Shown here in pieces: positions 19,287-27,843 of a stretch of DNA of 64,000 nucleotides. A program made the position numbers and the translations under genes. The notes under the pieces are model-generated. The model made no database searches. It was not told where the DNA came from and saw only the letters and a list, made by a program, of their open reading frames with translations. This DNA is from Sinomonas atrocyanea (lineage in GTDB: Bacteria > Actinomycetota > Actinomycetes > Actinomycetales > Micrococcaceae). The stretch spans positions 62,001 through 126,000 of the forward strand of contig NZ_JAUSRH010000013.1 in the NCBI RefSeq assembly GCF_030811715.1. The letters run 5' to 3'. The first letter of the stretch is position 1. Each line of letters starts with the position of its first letter.

Positions 19287-19408
19287 CCACGTGCGCGCCG
19301 CGCGGCCCGGAGTCCGAGCCGGGTTCAGGCCATTTGGCTCATCTCAGGACCCTGTCGGCGCCTTCATCATTGCCAGAGGGGGACCGCAGTCTCTGAAAGG
19401 GGCCTCCC

Positions 19409-19939
19409 ATGGCGCGGAACCATCGACTCCGGGCGCGGCTGGCGGCGGTCGGCGCGGCGCTCGTGCTGCTGACAGGGTGCAGCAGCACGCCCGGCCCGTC
19501 GGCGACCACCACCTCCAGCCCGTCGGGAGGCACCTCGAGCCCGTCGGGGACCACGGCGCCCAGCCCGCCGTCGAGCACCTCGAGCCCGTCGGCAACCACC
19601 ACGCCCAGCCCGTCGTCAACCGCTGCCTGCACCGCGGCCAGCGCCTTCGGCGACGCCCTCGCCAGCTTCAAGGACGACCTCCAAGCCGGTGCGGCGGTAG
19701 AGGATGTCCGCGCCGCCCGTGACCAGATGGTCAAGGCCTTCACCGCCCTGAACGCAACGCCCGGCGATGCCGCCCCAGCCCACCTCGACGCGCTCAAAGC
19801 CGCTGAGACCCGTCTTGATGCGGCCGTGAAAGGCATTGCCAACGATGACGTGTTGGCCCAGGCACTCGGTTCTCTCAACCAAGACGCAAGCACTGTCCAG
19901 GCCGCGTTCAACGACGTCCTCGCGGACATCAACTGCTAG
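19409..19939 (+). CDS. lipoprotein with Ser/Pro/Thr stalk and helical domain
   Basis: A 176-residue lipoprotein: Arg-rich signal peptide, lipobox LLTGC (Cys24), a low-complexity stalk of SPS/TTT units encoded by repeated AGCCCGTCG-like triplets (residues 25-70), then an all-alpha domain to a C-terminal Cys. The helical part holds only one further cysteine, so an internal disulfide with the early Cys74 is possible. No enzyme motif is seen. It is likely a surface-exposed lipoprotein of unknown role. Confidence 0.65.
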   Translation: MARNHRLRARLAAVGAALVLLTGCSSTPGPSATTTSSPSGGTSSPSGTTAPSPPSSTSSPSATTTPSPSSTAACTAASAFGDALASFKDDLQAGAAVEDVRAARDQMVKAFTALNATPGDAAPAHLDALKAAETRLDAAVKGIANDDVLAQALGSLNQDASTVQAAFNDVLADINC

Positions 19940-19964
19940 ACAGATGCCCGTCTGGCGGCGGTCC

Positions 19965-20387
19965 TCAGTTGATGATTTCGCCTCGCTCAATGGTGCGGAG
20001 CACCGACAGCCGTTGCCGCCATGCCTGCAGCTGCTCCGGTGTCAGCCGTGACCACTCGGTGACCTCGCCGACGATACGGAGCGGTTCGCTGCTCCGGTAC
20101 GACCGGGTGGGGTTGCCCGGGAACTTCTTGTCGGTCACGTTGGGGTCGTCCTCGAACGCTCCCGTGGGCTCGACGGTGTACACCCGTGGAGTCGCAGCTC
20201 CCCCTGCGAGCTCCGCGGCGATCTCGGCCGCAAGACCGGCTCCGTCGGCGAGTGCTGTGAAGTAGATGTGGTTCATCACGACGTCAGGGCGATAGTTCGA
20301 TCGGCGGCCGGGCGTCAGCAGGTCGCCCACCTTGAGATAAGCGACGGTGCCATGGAAGAACGGGCCCCTATCGAGCGGTGTGGACAC
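19965..20387 (-). CDS. arr: NAD+-rifampin ADP-ribosyltransferase
   Basis: A 140-residue enzyme matching the usual Arr length. It ADP-ribosylates rifamycins at the C23 hydroxyl and so inactivates them. Family markers are all present: FFHGT near the start, KVGDLL.PGRRSNY, VMNHIYFTA, and the block EDDPNVTDKKFPGNPTRSYR holding the catalytic Asp, then IVGEVTEW. The start is placed at GTG 20387 because GGGAGGAGG sits just upstream and the length then fits the family; ATG 20408 or 20402 are alternatives. It is divergent from the PaaK-like gene. Confidence 0.93.
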   Translation of the reverse strand: MSTPLDRGPFFHGTVAYLKVGDLLTPGRRSNYRPDVVMNHIYFTALADGAGLAAEIAAELAGGAATPRVYTVEPTGAFEDDPNVTDKKFPGNPTRSYRSSEPLRIVGEVTEWSRLTPEQLQAWRQRLSVLRTIERGEIIN

Positions 20388-20520
20388 CTGGCCTCCTCCC
20401 ATCGGCATATTCGGCCCCGCGAGTCTGCCATCATTCTCAGCCCCGGACCAGTCCGAACATCGCGTCGTCGCCCGCATAATGGCCCTGCCCTAGGGGGACG
20501 ATGAATTCTAGAGTCGTGCC

Positions 20521-21945
20521 ATGAAGACGCGACGCAGGTCGACGCACGGTGGCCGGGAAGGCATCACGGCCTGGGTGTGGTGGGACGCCTACCGGGCCCA
20601 CAGACAGGGTCCGGCGGCCATCCGGAGCCGGCAGCGGGCGCGCTTGGCTGAGTTGGTCGCGTACGCCCGGCAGCACTCGACGTATTACCGGAACCGGTAC
20701 CAGGGGCTGCCCGAGCATGTCGAGGATGTCACTGCGTTGCCGGTGACAAACAAGGGCGAGCTGATGGCCCACTTCGACGAGGTCGCCACGGATCCGACGC
20801 TGACCCTCGCGGGGGTCCAGGAGTTCGTGGCGGATCCAGCCCGGATTGGGCACCGCTTCGCCGGGAAGTACTTGGTGGCCACCACCGCCGGCACCACAGG
20901 CACCCGGGGCATCTTCGTGCTCGACGACCGGTACTGGGCCGTGACCTCTGGCCTGATGGCTCTACTCACCGCAAAGTGGTTGTCTTGGCGGGGTTTGGTG
21001 CGACTCATGCGCCGCGGGGCGCGGTCCGCCGAGGTGATCGCCACCGGAGGGCACTTCCTGTCCGTGGCCGCTGGCACCCGGGAAAAACAGGAGAAACCAT
21101 GGCGTCACCGGAACGTGAGAATATTCTCCGTTCACTCCCCGCTGCTCCGGCTGGTGGCCCAGCTCAACAGCTTCGACCCGGCCCTGCTGGGTGGCTACGC
21201 CAGTGTCCTGCGCCTGCTGGCCACCGAGCAACAAGCCGGGCGGCTGCACGTGCACCCGGTGCTCGTGGTCAGCACCGCCGAGGGGATGCCGCCGGCAGAG
21301 CGCGGCCGTCTGGAGCGCGTCTTCGGGGCTGTCGTGAGGGAGGTCTACGGCTGCACTGAGTCCGGCTACTGCGCCTACGGCTGCGGCGAGGGCTGGCTGC
21401 ACCTGCTCGAGGACTGGGTGATCGTGGAACCGGTCGACGCCGAACAACGTCCCGTGCCGCCCGGAACAGTTTCACACACAGTGCTGATCACGAACCTGGC
21501 CAACCGCGTCCAGCCGATCATCCGCTACGACGTCGGCGACCGCATCGTTGTCAGGCCCGATCCTTGTCCGTGCGGGGACCCGGCGCCAGCGATCCGGGTG
21601 CAGGGACGCGCCTCGGACGTGCTCGTCTTCCCGGCCGCCGGCAACCGCGGCGCGGTGACGGTCACGCCCCTGGCACTGGGAACCGTCGTCGACCGTACCC
21701 CCGGGGTGGAACTGTTCCAGATCGTCCAGACTGCCCCCACGAGCCTGTCGGTGCGGGTGCGCCCGAACGCGGACGCAGACACCGAACGAGTCCGTGCGGC
21801 AGTACGGGAGGGGATCGCCGCCTCACTCAATGACCTGGGCCTGGCCCACGTGACCGTGGAGCTGGCCTCCGAACCTCCGGAACAGACTACCGGCGGCAAG
21901 TACCGCACCGTTATCCCCCTGCGGCCGACACCCCCGTCGTCGTGA
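20521..21945 (+). CDS. PaaK-like adenylate-forming enzyme
   Basis: A 474-residue member of the phenylacetate-CoA ligase/coenzyme F390 synthetase family. The P-loop-like ATTAGTTGTRG is near residue 121, VYGCTESGYC is the adenylate-binding motif near 275, and YDVGDRIVVRPDPCPCG carries a Cys-rich zinc-type segment. GRASDVLVF and a C-terminal domain with TTGGKYRTV follow. It would activate a carboxylate as acyl-AMP. No CoA-pathway or biosynthetic neighbours reveal the substrate. It is divergent from arr. Confidence 0.8.
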   Translation: MKTRRRSTHGGREGITAWVWWDAYRAHRQGPAAIRSRQRARLAELVAYARQHSTYYRNRYQGLPEHVEDVTALPVTNKGELMAHFDEVATDPTLTLAGVQEFVADPARIGHRFAGKYLVATTAGTTGTRGIFVLDDRYWAVTSGLMALLTAKWLSWRGLVRLMRRGARSAEVIATGGHFLSVAAGTREKQEKPWRHRNVRIFSVHSPLLRLVAQLNSFDPALLGGYASVLRLLATEQQAGRLHVHPVLVVSTAEGMPPAERGRLERVFGAVVREVYGCTESGYCAYGCGEGWLHLLEDWVIVEPVDAEQRPVPPGTVSHTVLITNLANRVQPIIRYDVGDRIVVRPDPCPCGDPAPAIRVQGRASDVLVFPAAGNRGAVTVTPLALGTVVDRTPGVELFQIVQTAPTSLSVRVRPNADADTERVRAAVREGIAASLNDLGLAHVTVELASEPPEQTTGGKYRTVIPLRPTPPSS

Positions 21946-22151
21946 CAGGCGCCTGCCACCACCGCAGTACGTCTATGACTTTCGACGGCAATAGTGAGGA
22001 ACCCACAGCGCTATTTCGCGCGGGGTAGGGCGACAGCCCTGGCCTCGGCTCTGCGCCGTGCGGTGACCTTCGACACTAAGTGACGCCATGTGCATCGCGC
22101 GGGTGTAGTCTTGCGTCGCTCATCACCCCTCTGGAAGGAACAGCGCGCCAA

Positions 22152-22448
22152 GTGGCAGCCGATTACGACGAACTTCGCTCTGATGTGAAGGAATCCCAGC
22201 ATGAGTCGCTGGAGGCCGTGAAGTCGGCCAACAAGCCCGATCCGCGGTCCGTGGTGCTCGAGCTCGACGGGGACGACTCCGCCGAGGAAGGCCTGTCCGG
22301 TGGCGAGATCGTCAACGACGAGCTCACCGTCATGGTGATCCCGCAGGGCGCCGACGAGTTCGTGTGCCAGTCCTGCTTCCTGGTCCGCCACCGCACGCAG
22401 AAGGTGGTCCTGGGCGGGGTCGAGTACTGCCGGGACTGCGAAGGCTGA
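22152..22448 (+). CDS. DUF4193 zinc-ribbon protein
   Basis: A 98-residue acidic protein starting at GTG 22152 with GGAAGGA upstream. It begins VAADYDELRSDVKE and ends in a zinc-ribbon with two Cys pairs (CQSCF and CRDC) around an HRTQK turn. This matches the actinobacterial DUF4193 family, which is widely conserved and of unknown function. In the family's best known members the gene lies near the dut/cell-cycle region; here the neighbours are unrelated. Confidence 0.82.
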   Translation: MAADYDELRSDVKESQHESLEAVKSANKPDPRSVVLELDGDDSAEEGLSGGEIVNDELTVMVIPQGADEFVCQSCFLVRHRTQKVVLGGVEYCRDCEG

Positions 22449-22579
22449 ACGGGGCGTCAGCTGCGTCAAGACACCTTGACAGTCCGAGGGGGCAAGGTGA
22501 CCCTGACAGCATTGCGAGGTACAGCGGCGGTCCAGTTACCCATCGCGCTCTCACCGGGCCACAAGCGCGCTTTCCGGAT

Positions 22580-22792
22580 ATGACCGATCAGGCGTGGCAG
22601 CAGGAGCTGCTGCTCACGCTTCGCTGCGTGAATGAGATCCGGCAGAAGTGCGACCACACCGAGTTGGGGGCCGTGCGGGAGGCCCGGAAGGCAGGGCTCT
22701 CCTGGACTGAGATCGCGGGCTCCCTCGGTGTGACCCGCCAGGCTGCGTGGGAGCGCTGGCGCGAGCTAGATGAGACCCTTGAGCGGGACTGA
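22580..22792 (+). CDS. small helix-turn-helix protein
   Basis: A 70-residue protein. AREAGLSWTEIAGSLGVTRQAAWERW-type residues (about 34-58) form a homeodomain-like HTH common in actinobacterial single-domain regulators. No clear ribosome site precedes ATG 22580, so a different start is possible. It may bind DNA as a small autonomous regulator or an anti-regulator. Confidence 0.6.
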   Translation: MTDQAWQQELLLTLRCVNEIRQKCDHTELGAVREARKAGLSWTEIAGSLGVTRQAAWERWRELDETLERD

Positions 22793-22888
22793 CGGGCGGC
22801 CCATGGGATGGGCGGGTCGAGGGCTATTTCCGAACTGGGCTTCTTCTGGATGGTGCCAGGAATCGAACCGGGACCCTAGACTCCGGTC

Positions 22889-23727
22889 ATGTGGACGGAG
22901 TCGGTCGCGCTTCCGGACGGTGTCTGGCTGAAGGCGGCCACCTACCTCCACCACGAGCCCCAGCCCTGGCGGAAGTCGTGGCTGCGCCGGAGGCTCTTGC
23001 TCGCGGTCGCCGTGACCGTCCTCGGCTTCACCGCGGTGGTGATGCATTACTCCTACACCCTCGGGTCGGCAATCGCCCCGTACACCCCGACCCACGCCCA
23101 CACTGACGGCACCCTGACCGCGTTGCAGCCCCTCCCCTCCCAGAGCGGCAGGCTGTGCCGCCTCACGATGGAGTTCACGCTGGAAGGGCGGCGGGCATCG
23201 GGTCTACGACCTACGGCGTCGAGTGCCGCACCGCCCCCGCACTGGGCACCCGCTGGCAGATCGCCATCGACCCCGGCAACCCGCAGGACATCACGGTCGT
23301 CGACCCCGGCTTCAGCCAGGTAAGGATTCCATGGGTGGCCGGCTTCGCCCTCGTCGCCTGCTGTTCCAGCGCCGCCGCGTACCTGGGACTGGCCGCCGTG
23401 CCGTTTCGGCGCGCGCGTCAGCTAGCATCTCGCGGCCCTGGCTGGAGGGAGGTCACCGCCGTCGTCGTGATGTCCTCTGAGGACCGCACCGGCACCACAT
23501 GGTTGCTGGAGGCTGACGACGTCATGGGAAAGCCCCGTTACTTCACCATCCGGCACTTCGGACGTGAACTCTGGGAGCCGATGCCGGAAAGGGGCCAGAA
23601 GGTTGTCTTCGCCCTGGTCGCCAATGGGTCGAGCTACGCTCTCTTCTCCACCGGGGAAGACCCCAGACTCCGGCTCGTTCGGGTCCAGGTGCCAAGCAGC
23701 TTCGAGCTCCGGGCGATGCAGTCCTGA
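22889..23727 (+). pseudogene. frameshifted DUF3592-like membrane protein
   Basis: Two adjacent frames make one protein. The first, from ATG 22889, encodes MWTESVALPDGVWLK, a basic segment, a membrane helix (LLLAVAVTVLGFTAVVM) and an extracytoplasmic stretch reaching LTMEFTLEGRRA. The reading then continues in the other frame as STTYGVECRTAPALG, IAIDPGNPQDITVV, a second helix (WVAGFALVACCSSAAAYLGLA) and a cytosolic domain to 23727. One base appears missing in the G-rich stretch near 23195-23205. Either this is a genuine decayed gene or a sequencing error; both halves retain coding character. Confidence 0.65.
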
Positions 23728-23921
23728 GCGGACCGGATCCTGCACTCCGGTTATGTGAAAGATTCGACCGCGGTCACCCCGCCCGGCTGGGGGGTGCCGA
23801 GGCGGGGCGCCGCGTGCCGGCTTCCCATCCCATCAGGCGGCAGGCCGGCCACCTTCACGTTAGGGCTGCGCGCCCATTCGCCCCAGAGGACTTGGGCACA
23901 ACCACAGAGACCTTTCACGCG

Positions 23922-24593
23922 TCACCGGCCCTGCCTCTCCCTCTGGGCCTCGGCGACGTACAGGGCCGCCTGGGTCCTGTTCTCGAGTCCGAGCTTGGCC
24001 AGGACGGTGGAGACGTAGTTCTTCGCGGTCTTCTCGGCGACGGCCAGTTCGTGGGCGATCTGGCGGTTCGTCATTCCCTGACCGAGCAGCTCCAGCAGAC
24101 GGGACTCCTTGGGGGTCAGCCCGTCGTAGACCGGCAGCCTCAGCGGAGTCGTCTCGATAGCGCCGGAGAGGATCCTGTCCTCATCCTCGGGGTCGATGAG
24201 GACCTCGCCCGCGGCGGCCCGGCGGACCGCAGCGACGACGTCCTGGGCTGCGAGCTCCTTGAGGAGGTAACCGGAGGCCCCGGCGAGCACGGCGTCACGG
24301 AAACCCTGCTCGTCGTGGTCCTCGGCCAGTATCAGGCACCTGATGCTTCGGTCGACCGACCGGACGCGCCGGCAGACGTCGGGTCCCGTGCCGTCCGCCA
24401 AGCGGGCGTCAAGCACGGCGATGTGCGGCCGCAGGGCCGGAATCCTCGCTGCAGCGTCAGCTGCTGTGCTGCTCTCGCCCACGACGACCATGCCTTCGCC
24501 CTCGAGTACCTCTCTCAGGCCCCGCCTGATCACCTCGTGGTCGTCCAGGAGGTACACCCGTAGGGCCTCGGCCGTCTTCTCATTGCTGTCCAC
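23922..24593 (-). CDS. NarL/DevR-type response regulator
   Basis: A 223-residue two-domain regulator. The receiver has acidic pair DD17-18, phospho-acceptor Asp62 (AVLDARLADG) and the GASGYLLKEL Lys. A LuxR-type HTH follows at about 150-210 (LTPKESRLLELLGQGMTNRQIAHELAVAEKT). It resembles the DevR/DosR subgroup. No histidine kinase gene is adjacent, so it is an orphan in this window. It is transcribed alone. Confidence 0.9.
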   Translation of the reverse strand: MDSNEKTAEALRVYLLDDHEVIRRGLREVLEGEGMVVVGESSTAADAAARIPALRPHIAVLDARLADGTGPDVCRRVRSVDRSIRCLILAEDHDEQGFRDAVLAGASGYLLKELAAQDVVAAVRRAAAGEVLIDPEDEDRILSGAIETTPLRLPVYDGLTPKESRLLELLGQGMTNRQIAHELAVAEKTAKNYVSTVLAKLGLENRTQAALYVAEAQRERQGR

Positions 24594-24818
24594 GGCGCAC
24601 GCCTCACACTTTTTCCTCAGAACGGGCGGCAGCGGCCGTCGCCAGAGCGTGCGGGGTGCGGCACACGCCAGGCGGTCCGTTCAAGGGGTTCCACGAAAGA
24701 GGAGCTGTTCCGGTTCAGCGCTCCCCACAGGCACAGTTCTCGGCCCGCAGCCATGCTAGGAAGCGGTCTCCGATACGGGCCAGTACGAGACGTCGCGTGG
24801 CTCACCGAGTCCACTGGG

Positions 24819-25391
24819 TCAATAGACGTCGTCTGTCGGACACATGCCTGCCCGATGTACACACTCTCGGCGACCAAGCACTGAATCCGCGATGAGCTGC
24901 GCGGCTTGGTCTGCTGTGATGAATGTGGTGTCGATGACCTCTGCTTCGTCATGCAGCCAGGTACGGGCGGCCTCGGCGTACGGCTCCAGGTACGCGAAGC
25001 GGAAGCTCGAGGGGCCCATGGCCTCGTCGTTCTGTATGCGGTCGCGGAGGGTGCCCTGGTCGGCGTGGAGCACGAAGTGCCGGATCGGTATGCCGTGCCC
25101 GGCAAGACCACCGCTGATCTCCCGCCAGTAGCTCTCGACCAAGACCGTCATCGGCATCACGAGCGTGCCTCCGGCGTACTCGAGCACGCGCCGAGCAGTT
25201 TCTACAACGAGCGGCCGCCAGGGCTCCCAGTGCTGGAAGTTGTCCGTTGCCGGAAGCCCCGGCTTGATGTCCATCAAGACCTCGCCGACCTTCTCGGCGT
25301 CGAGAACGCGCGCATCGGGCAGCAGTTGCTGAACCAGCACGCTCGTGGTGGTCTTCCCCGCTCCGTGGGTGCCATTGAGCCAAACGATCAT
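24819..25391 (-). CDS. TmrB-like P-loop protein
   Basis: A 190-residue nucleotide-binding protein opening MIVWLNGTHGAGKTTTS, a Walker A motif at the extreme N-terminus. The spacing of DPEK-like LDAEKVGEVL, NFQHWEPWR, a central TLVMPMTVL strand and HFVLHADQGTLRDRI matches Bacillus TmrB, which binds and neutralises tunicamycin. Related AAA_33 proteins have no assigned role, so tunicamycin resistance is a family-based possibility only. It is divergent from the PadR operon. Confidence 0.72.
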   Translation of the reverse strand: MIVWLNGTHGAGKTTTSVLVQQLLPDARVLDAEKVGEVLMDIKPGLPATDNFQHWEPWRPLVVETARRVLEYAGGTLVMPMTVLVESYWREISGGLAGHGIPIRHFVLHADQGTLRDRIQNDEAMGPSSFRFAYLEPYAEAARTWLHDEAEVIDTTFITADQAAQLIADSVLGRRECVHRAGMCPTDDVY

Positions 25392-25527
25392 GGACTGCAC
25401 CTTAGTGCCGAGGAGTGGCGTGGCTGCCGCCTCTTGGAGTGAGCCACTCCGAGGCGCCCTCGGCCACGGCCGCATCGTGCCACTGCACCTTCCCCCCCAC
25501 ACTCCAGCTGGTATTCAGTATTGCTAT

Positions 25528-25560
25528 CTACCAGTACTCGTGACTACTATGTACCGGTAG
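25528..25560. promoter_or_regulatory. inverted repeat, candidate PadR operator
   Basis: CTACCAGTAC (25528-25537) and GTACCGGTAG (25551-25560) are inverted copies with one mismatch, separated by 13 bases. The repeat lies 34 bases upstream of the padR start in locally AT-richer DNA, the usual place for an autoregulatory PadR operator. Regulation is inferred. Confidence 0.5.
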
Positions 25561-25593
25561 TCAGTGACACCGAATAGCTAGAGGAGCCTGGCC

Positions 25594-25923
25594 ATGGGCA
25601 AGCAGATGACCGAGATGCTCAAGGGCACGCTCGAGGGCATCGTCCTCGCGACCCTGGCCGCGCAGCCGGCGTACGGCTACGAGATCACAGCCCGGCTGCG
25701 CGAGCAGGGATTCTCCGACATCGTCGAGGGCACCGTCTACGCACTGCTGGTCAGGATCGAGCAGCGCGGCCTCGTCGACGTCGAGAAGGTCCCCTCGGAG
25801 AAGGGGCCCCCGCGCAAGGTCTACTCCCTGAACGGGCGGGGCCGCGAGTACCTCGAAGAGTTCTGGAGGACCTGGAGCTTCCTCGCAGAACGCATCGGAC
25901 AGCTCCGTGAAGGAGAAAAGTGA
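25594..25923 (+). CDS. PadR-family transcriptional regulator
   Basis: A 109-residue winged-helix regulator: TLEGIVLATLAAQPAYGYEI, GTVYALLVRIEQRGLV (recognition region), then KGPPRKVYSLNGRGREYLEEFW. Members are usually repressors of adjacent transporter genes. It heads a tightly packed unit with the DUF1048 protein and the ABC exporter. An AGAGGAGCC ribosome site precedes ATG 25594. Confidence 0.9.
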   Translation: MGKQMTEMLKGTLEGIVLATLAAQPAYGYEITARLREQGFSDIVEGTVYALLVRIEQRGLVDVEKVPSEKGPPRKVYSLNGRGREYLEEFWRTWSFLAERIGQLREGEK

Positions 25924-26303
25924 CCATGGCAGCCAAGTGGATCGAGACCCTCACCGGCTCGCTCGAGCAGAAGAAGCAGTACCGGCAGCACAAGGCCCGC
26001 CTCGAGGGGCTGCCCGAGCCCTACCGCACGGTCGCGAAGGCCCTCGAGCGCTACCTCATGTACTACGGGGGCATCACCGACGGCGACACCCTCGTCACGA
26101 TGCTCGGCGATTCGGCCGACCTCTGGGAACGCGCCGCCATCGACGCGACCCCCGTGGACGCGATCGTCGGCAGCGACCCGGTCGAGTTCGCCGAGACGTT
26201 CGCCCAGGCCTACGGCGGCGCGCGGTGGATCGACAAGGAGCGCGCCCGCCTCACCGAGGCCGTCGCAGAGGCCGTCAACAACCACGAACCGAAGGAGCCG
26301 TGA
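25920..26303 (+). CDS. DUF1048-family protein
   Basis: A 127-residue soluble protein with the sequence KWIETLTGSLEQKKQYRQ then YLMYYGGITDGDTLVTML and DPVEFAETFAQAYGG, typical of DUF1048. These helical proteins are found between PadR regulators and ABC exporters. The start is either GTG 25920 (overlapping the padR stop, 4 bases after GAAGGAG) or ATG 25926. The stop overlaps the ATPase start (TGATG). Confidence 0.8.
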   Translation: MTMAAKWIETLTGSLEQKKQYRQHKARLEGLPEPYRTVAKALERYLMYYGGITDGDTLVTMLGDSADLWERAAIDATPVDAIVGSDPVEFAETFAQAYGGARWIDKERARLTEAVAEAVNNHEPKEP

Positions 26304-27082
26304 TGACCGCGGACCCGGCCCTCCGGGTGCGGGGCCTCGAGAAGTCCTTCAAGGACGTCCACGTCCTCAGGGGCGTCGACTTCGACGTGAGTCCCGGGAG
26401 CATCTTCGCGCTGCTCGGCTCCAACGGCGCCGGCAAGACCACACTCGTGCGGATCCTGGCGACGCTGCTCGGGGCGGACGCGGGTACCGCCGCGGTCAAC
26501 GGGTTCGACGTCGCCGCGCGGCCACGCGACGTGCGCGAGTCGATCAGCCTGACCGGCCAGTTCGCCGCCGTGGACGGGATGCTCACCGGCCGCGAGAACC
26601 TCGTGCTGGTCGCCAGGCTCCGCCACCTGGAGGATCCTGGCGCGACGGCCGACGAGCTGCTCGACCGCTTCTCGCTCACGGACGCGGGCGGCCGGAGGGC
26701 GTCGTCGTACTCCGGCGGGATGCGGCGCCGGCTCGACATCGCCATGAGCCTGATCGGCAGCCCGCCCATCGTCTTCCTCGACGAGCCCACCACCGGCCTC
26801 GACCCGCAGTCCCGCCTCGAAGTCTGGCAGACCATCTGGCAGCTCGCGGCCGGCGGCACCACCGTGCTACTGACAACGCAGTACCTCGACGAGGCCGAAC
26901 AGCTCGCCGACCGGATCGCGATCCTGCACGAGGGACGCATCATCCAGAACGGCACCTTGGCCGAACTCAGGCAGCTGCTGCCGGCCGCGAAGGCCGAATA
27001 CGTCCAGAAGCAGCCCTCGCTGGAGGACGTGTTCCTCGCCCTCGTCGGCGACACCGCCCCCGCGGGAAAGGAAACCCGATGA
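26303..27082 (+). CDS. DrrA-type ABC exporter ATPase
   Basis: A 259-residue ATP-binding subunit: Walker A GSNGAGKTT near residue 42, signature YSGGMRRRL near 140, Walker B IVFLDEPTTGLDP, and an H-loop replaced by Q in TTQYLDEAE, as in DrrA-like exporters. The C-terminal tail SLEDVFLALVG is the DrrA-type extension. With the following permease it probably exports a hydrophobic compound or drug. It is coupled by overlaps to both neighbours. Confidence 0.92.
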   Translation: MTADPALRVRGLEKSFKDVHVLRGVDFDVSPGSIFALLGSNGAGKTTLVRILATLLGADAGTAAVNGFDVAARPRDVRESISLTGQFAAVDGMLTGRENLVLVARLRHLEDPGATADELLDRFSLTDAGGRRASSYSGGMRRRLDIAMSLIGSPPIVFLDEPTTGLDPQSRLEVWQTIWQLAAGGTTVLLTTQYLDEAEQLADRIAILHEGRIIQNGTLAELRQLLPAAKAEYVQKQPSLEDVFLALVGDTAPAGKETR

Positions 27083-27843
27083 CCACCCATGTCCTCGGCG
27101 ACACGGGCGTCCTCACCGCCCGCTCGCTGCGCCACATCCTCCGCAGCCCTGACACGATCCTGACCACCGCGGTCACGCCGATCGCCCTGCTGCTGCTCTT
27201 CGTCTACGTGCTCGGCGGCGCGATCAGCACCGGATCCGGAACGTCGTACATCGACTACATGCTCCCGGGCATCCTGCTCATCACCATCGCCTCCGGCATC
27301 GCCTACACCGCCTACCGGCTGTTCCTGGACCTGCAGGGCGGCATCTTCGAACGCTTCCGGTCCATGCCGATCGCGCGGTCGAGCGTGCTGTGGGCCCATG
27401 TGCTCACCTCGCTGGCCGCGAACCTGGCCTCGGTCGCCGTCGTGATCGGCGTCGCGCTCCTCATGGGCTTCCGCTCGGGGGCGTCCGTGGGCGCCTGGCT
27501 CGCGGTCGCCGGCCTCCTGGTCCTCGTCACCCTCGCGCTGACGTGGCTCGCGGTGATCGCCGGGCTCTCGGCCAAGACGGTCGACGGCGCGAGCGCGTTC
27601 AGCTACCCACTGATCTTCCTCCCGTTCATCAGCTCGGCGTTCGTGCCCACCGGAACGATGCCCGGCCCCGTCGCGTGGTTCGCCGAGCATCAGCCGGTGA
27701 CCTCGATCGTGGACACGATCCGCGCCCTGCTCGCCCAGGAGCCCGTGGGCAGCGACATCTGGACAGCCCTCGCGTGGCTCCTCGGCACCCTGGCCGCTGC
27801 CTACGCCTCCGCGATCGCGGTCTACCGGAGGAAGGCCGGCTGA
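27079..27843 (+). CDS. DrrB-type ABC-2 permease
   Basis: A 254-residue integral membrane protein with six helices, ABC-2 type. It begins TARSLRHILRSPDT, then VTPIALLLLFVYVLGG and the conserved GGIFERFRSMPIARSS coupling region. SSAFVPTGTMPGPVAWFAEHQPVT is the typical DrrB extracellular loop. It overlaps the ATPase gene by 4 bases. The 3' end also overlaps the convergent gene by 22 bases. Confidence 0.9.
   Translation: MTTHVLGDTGVLTARSLRHILRSPDTILTTAVTPIALLLLFVYVLGGAISTGSGTSYIDYMLPGILLITIASGIAYTAYRLFLDLQGGIFERFRSMPIARSSVLWAHVLTSLAANLASVAVVIGVALLMGFRSGASVGAWLAVAGLLVLVTLALTWLAVIAGLSAKTVDGASAFSYPLIFLPFISSAFVPTGTMPGPVAWFAEHQPVTSIVDTIRALLAQEPVGSDIWTALAWLLGTLAAAYASAIAVYRRKAG

Noticed and set aside
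23744-23757. Second copy of a 14-base motif matching the start region of the frameshifted gene (22880-22893, one mismatch)
   Set aside because: The ATG in this copy is followed at once by TGA and no similar coding follows; too short to claim a duplicated gene.
19965-25391. Resistance-type genes as a mobile island
   Set aside because: No integrase, transposase, direct-repeat boundary or composition break was seen around arr and the TmrB-like gene.
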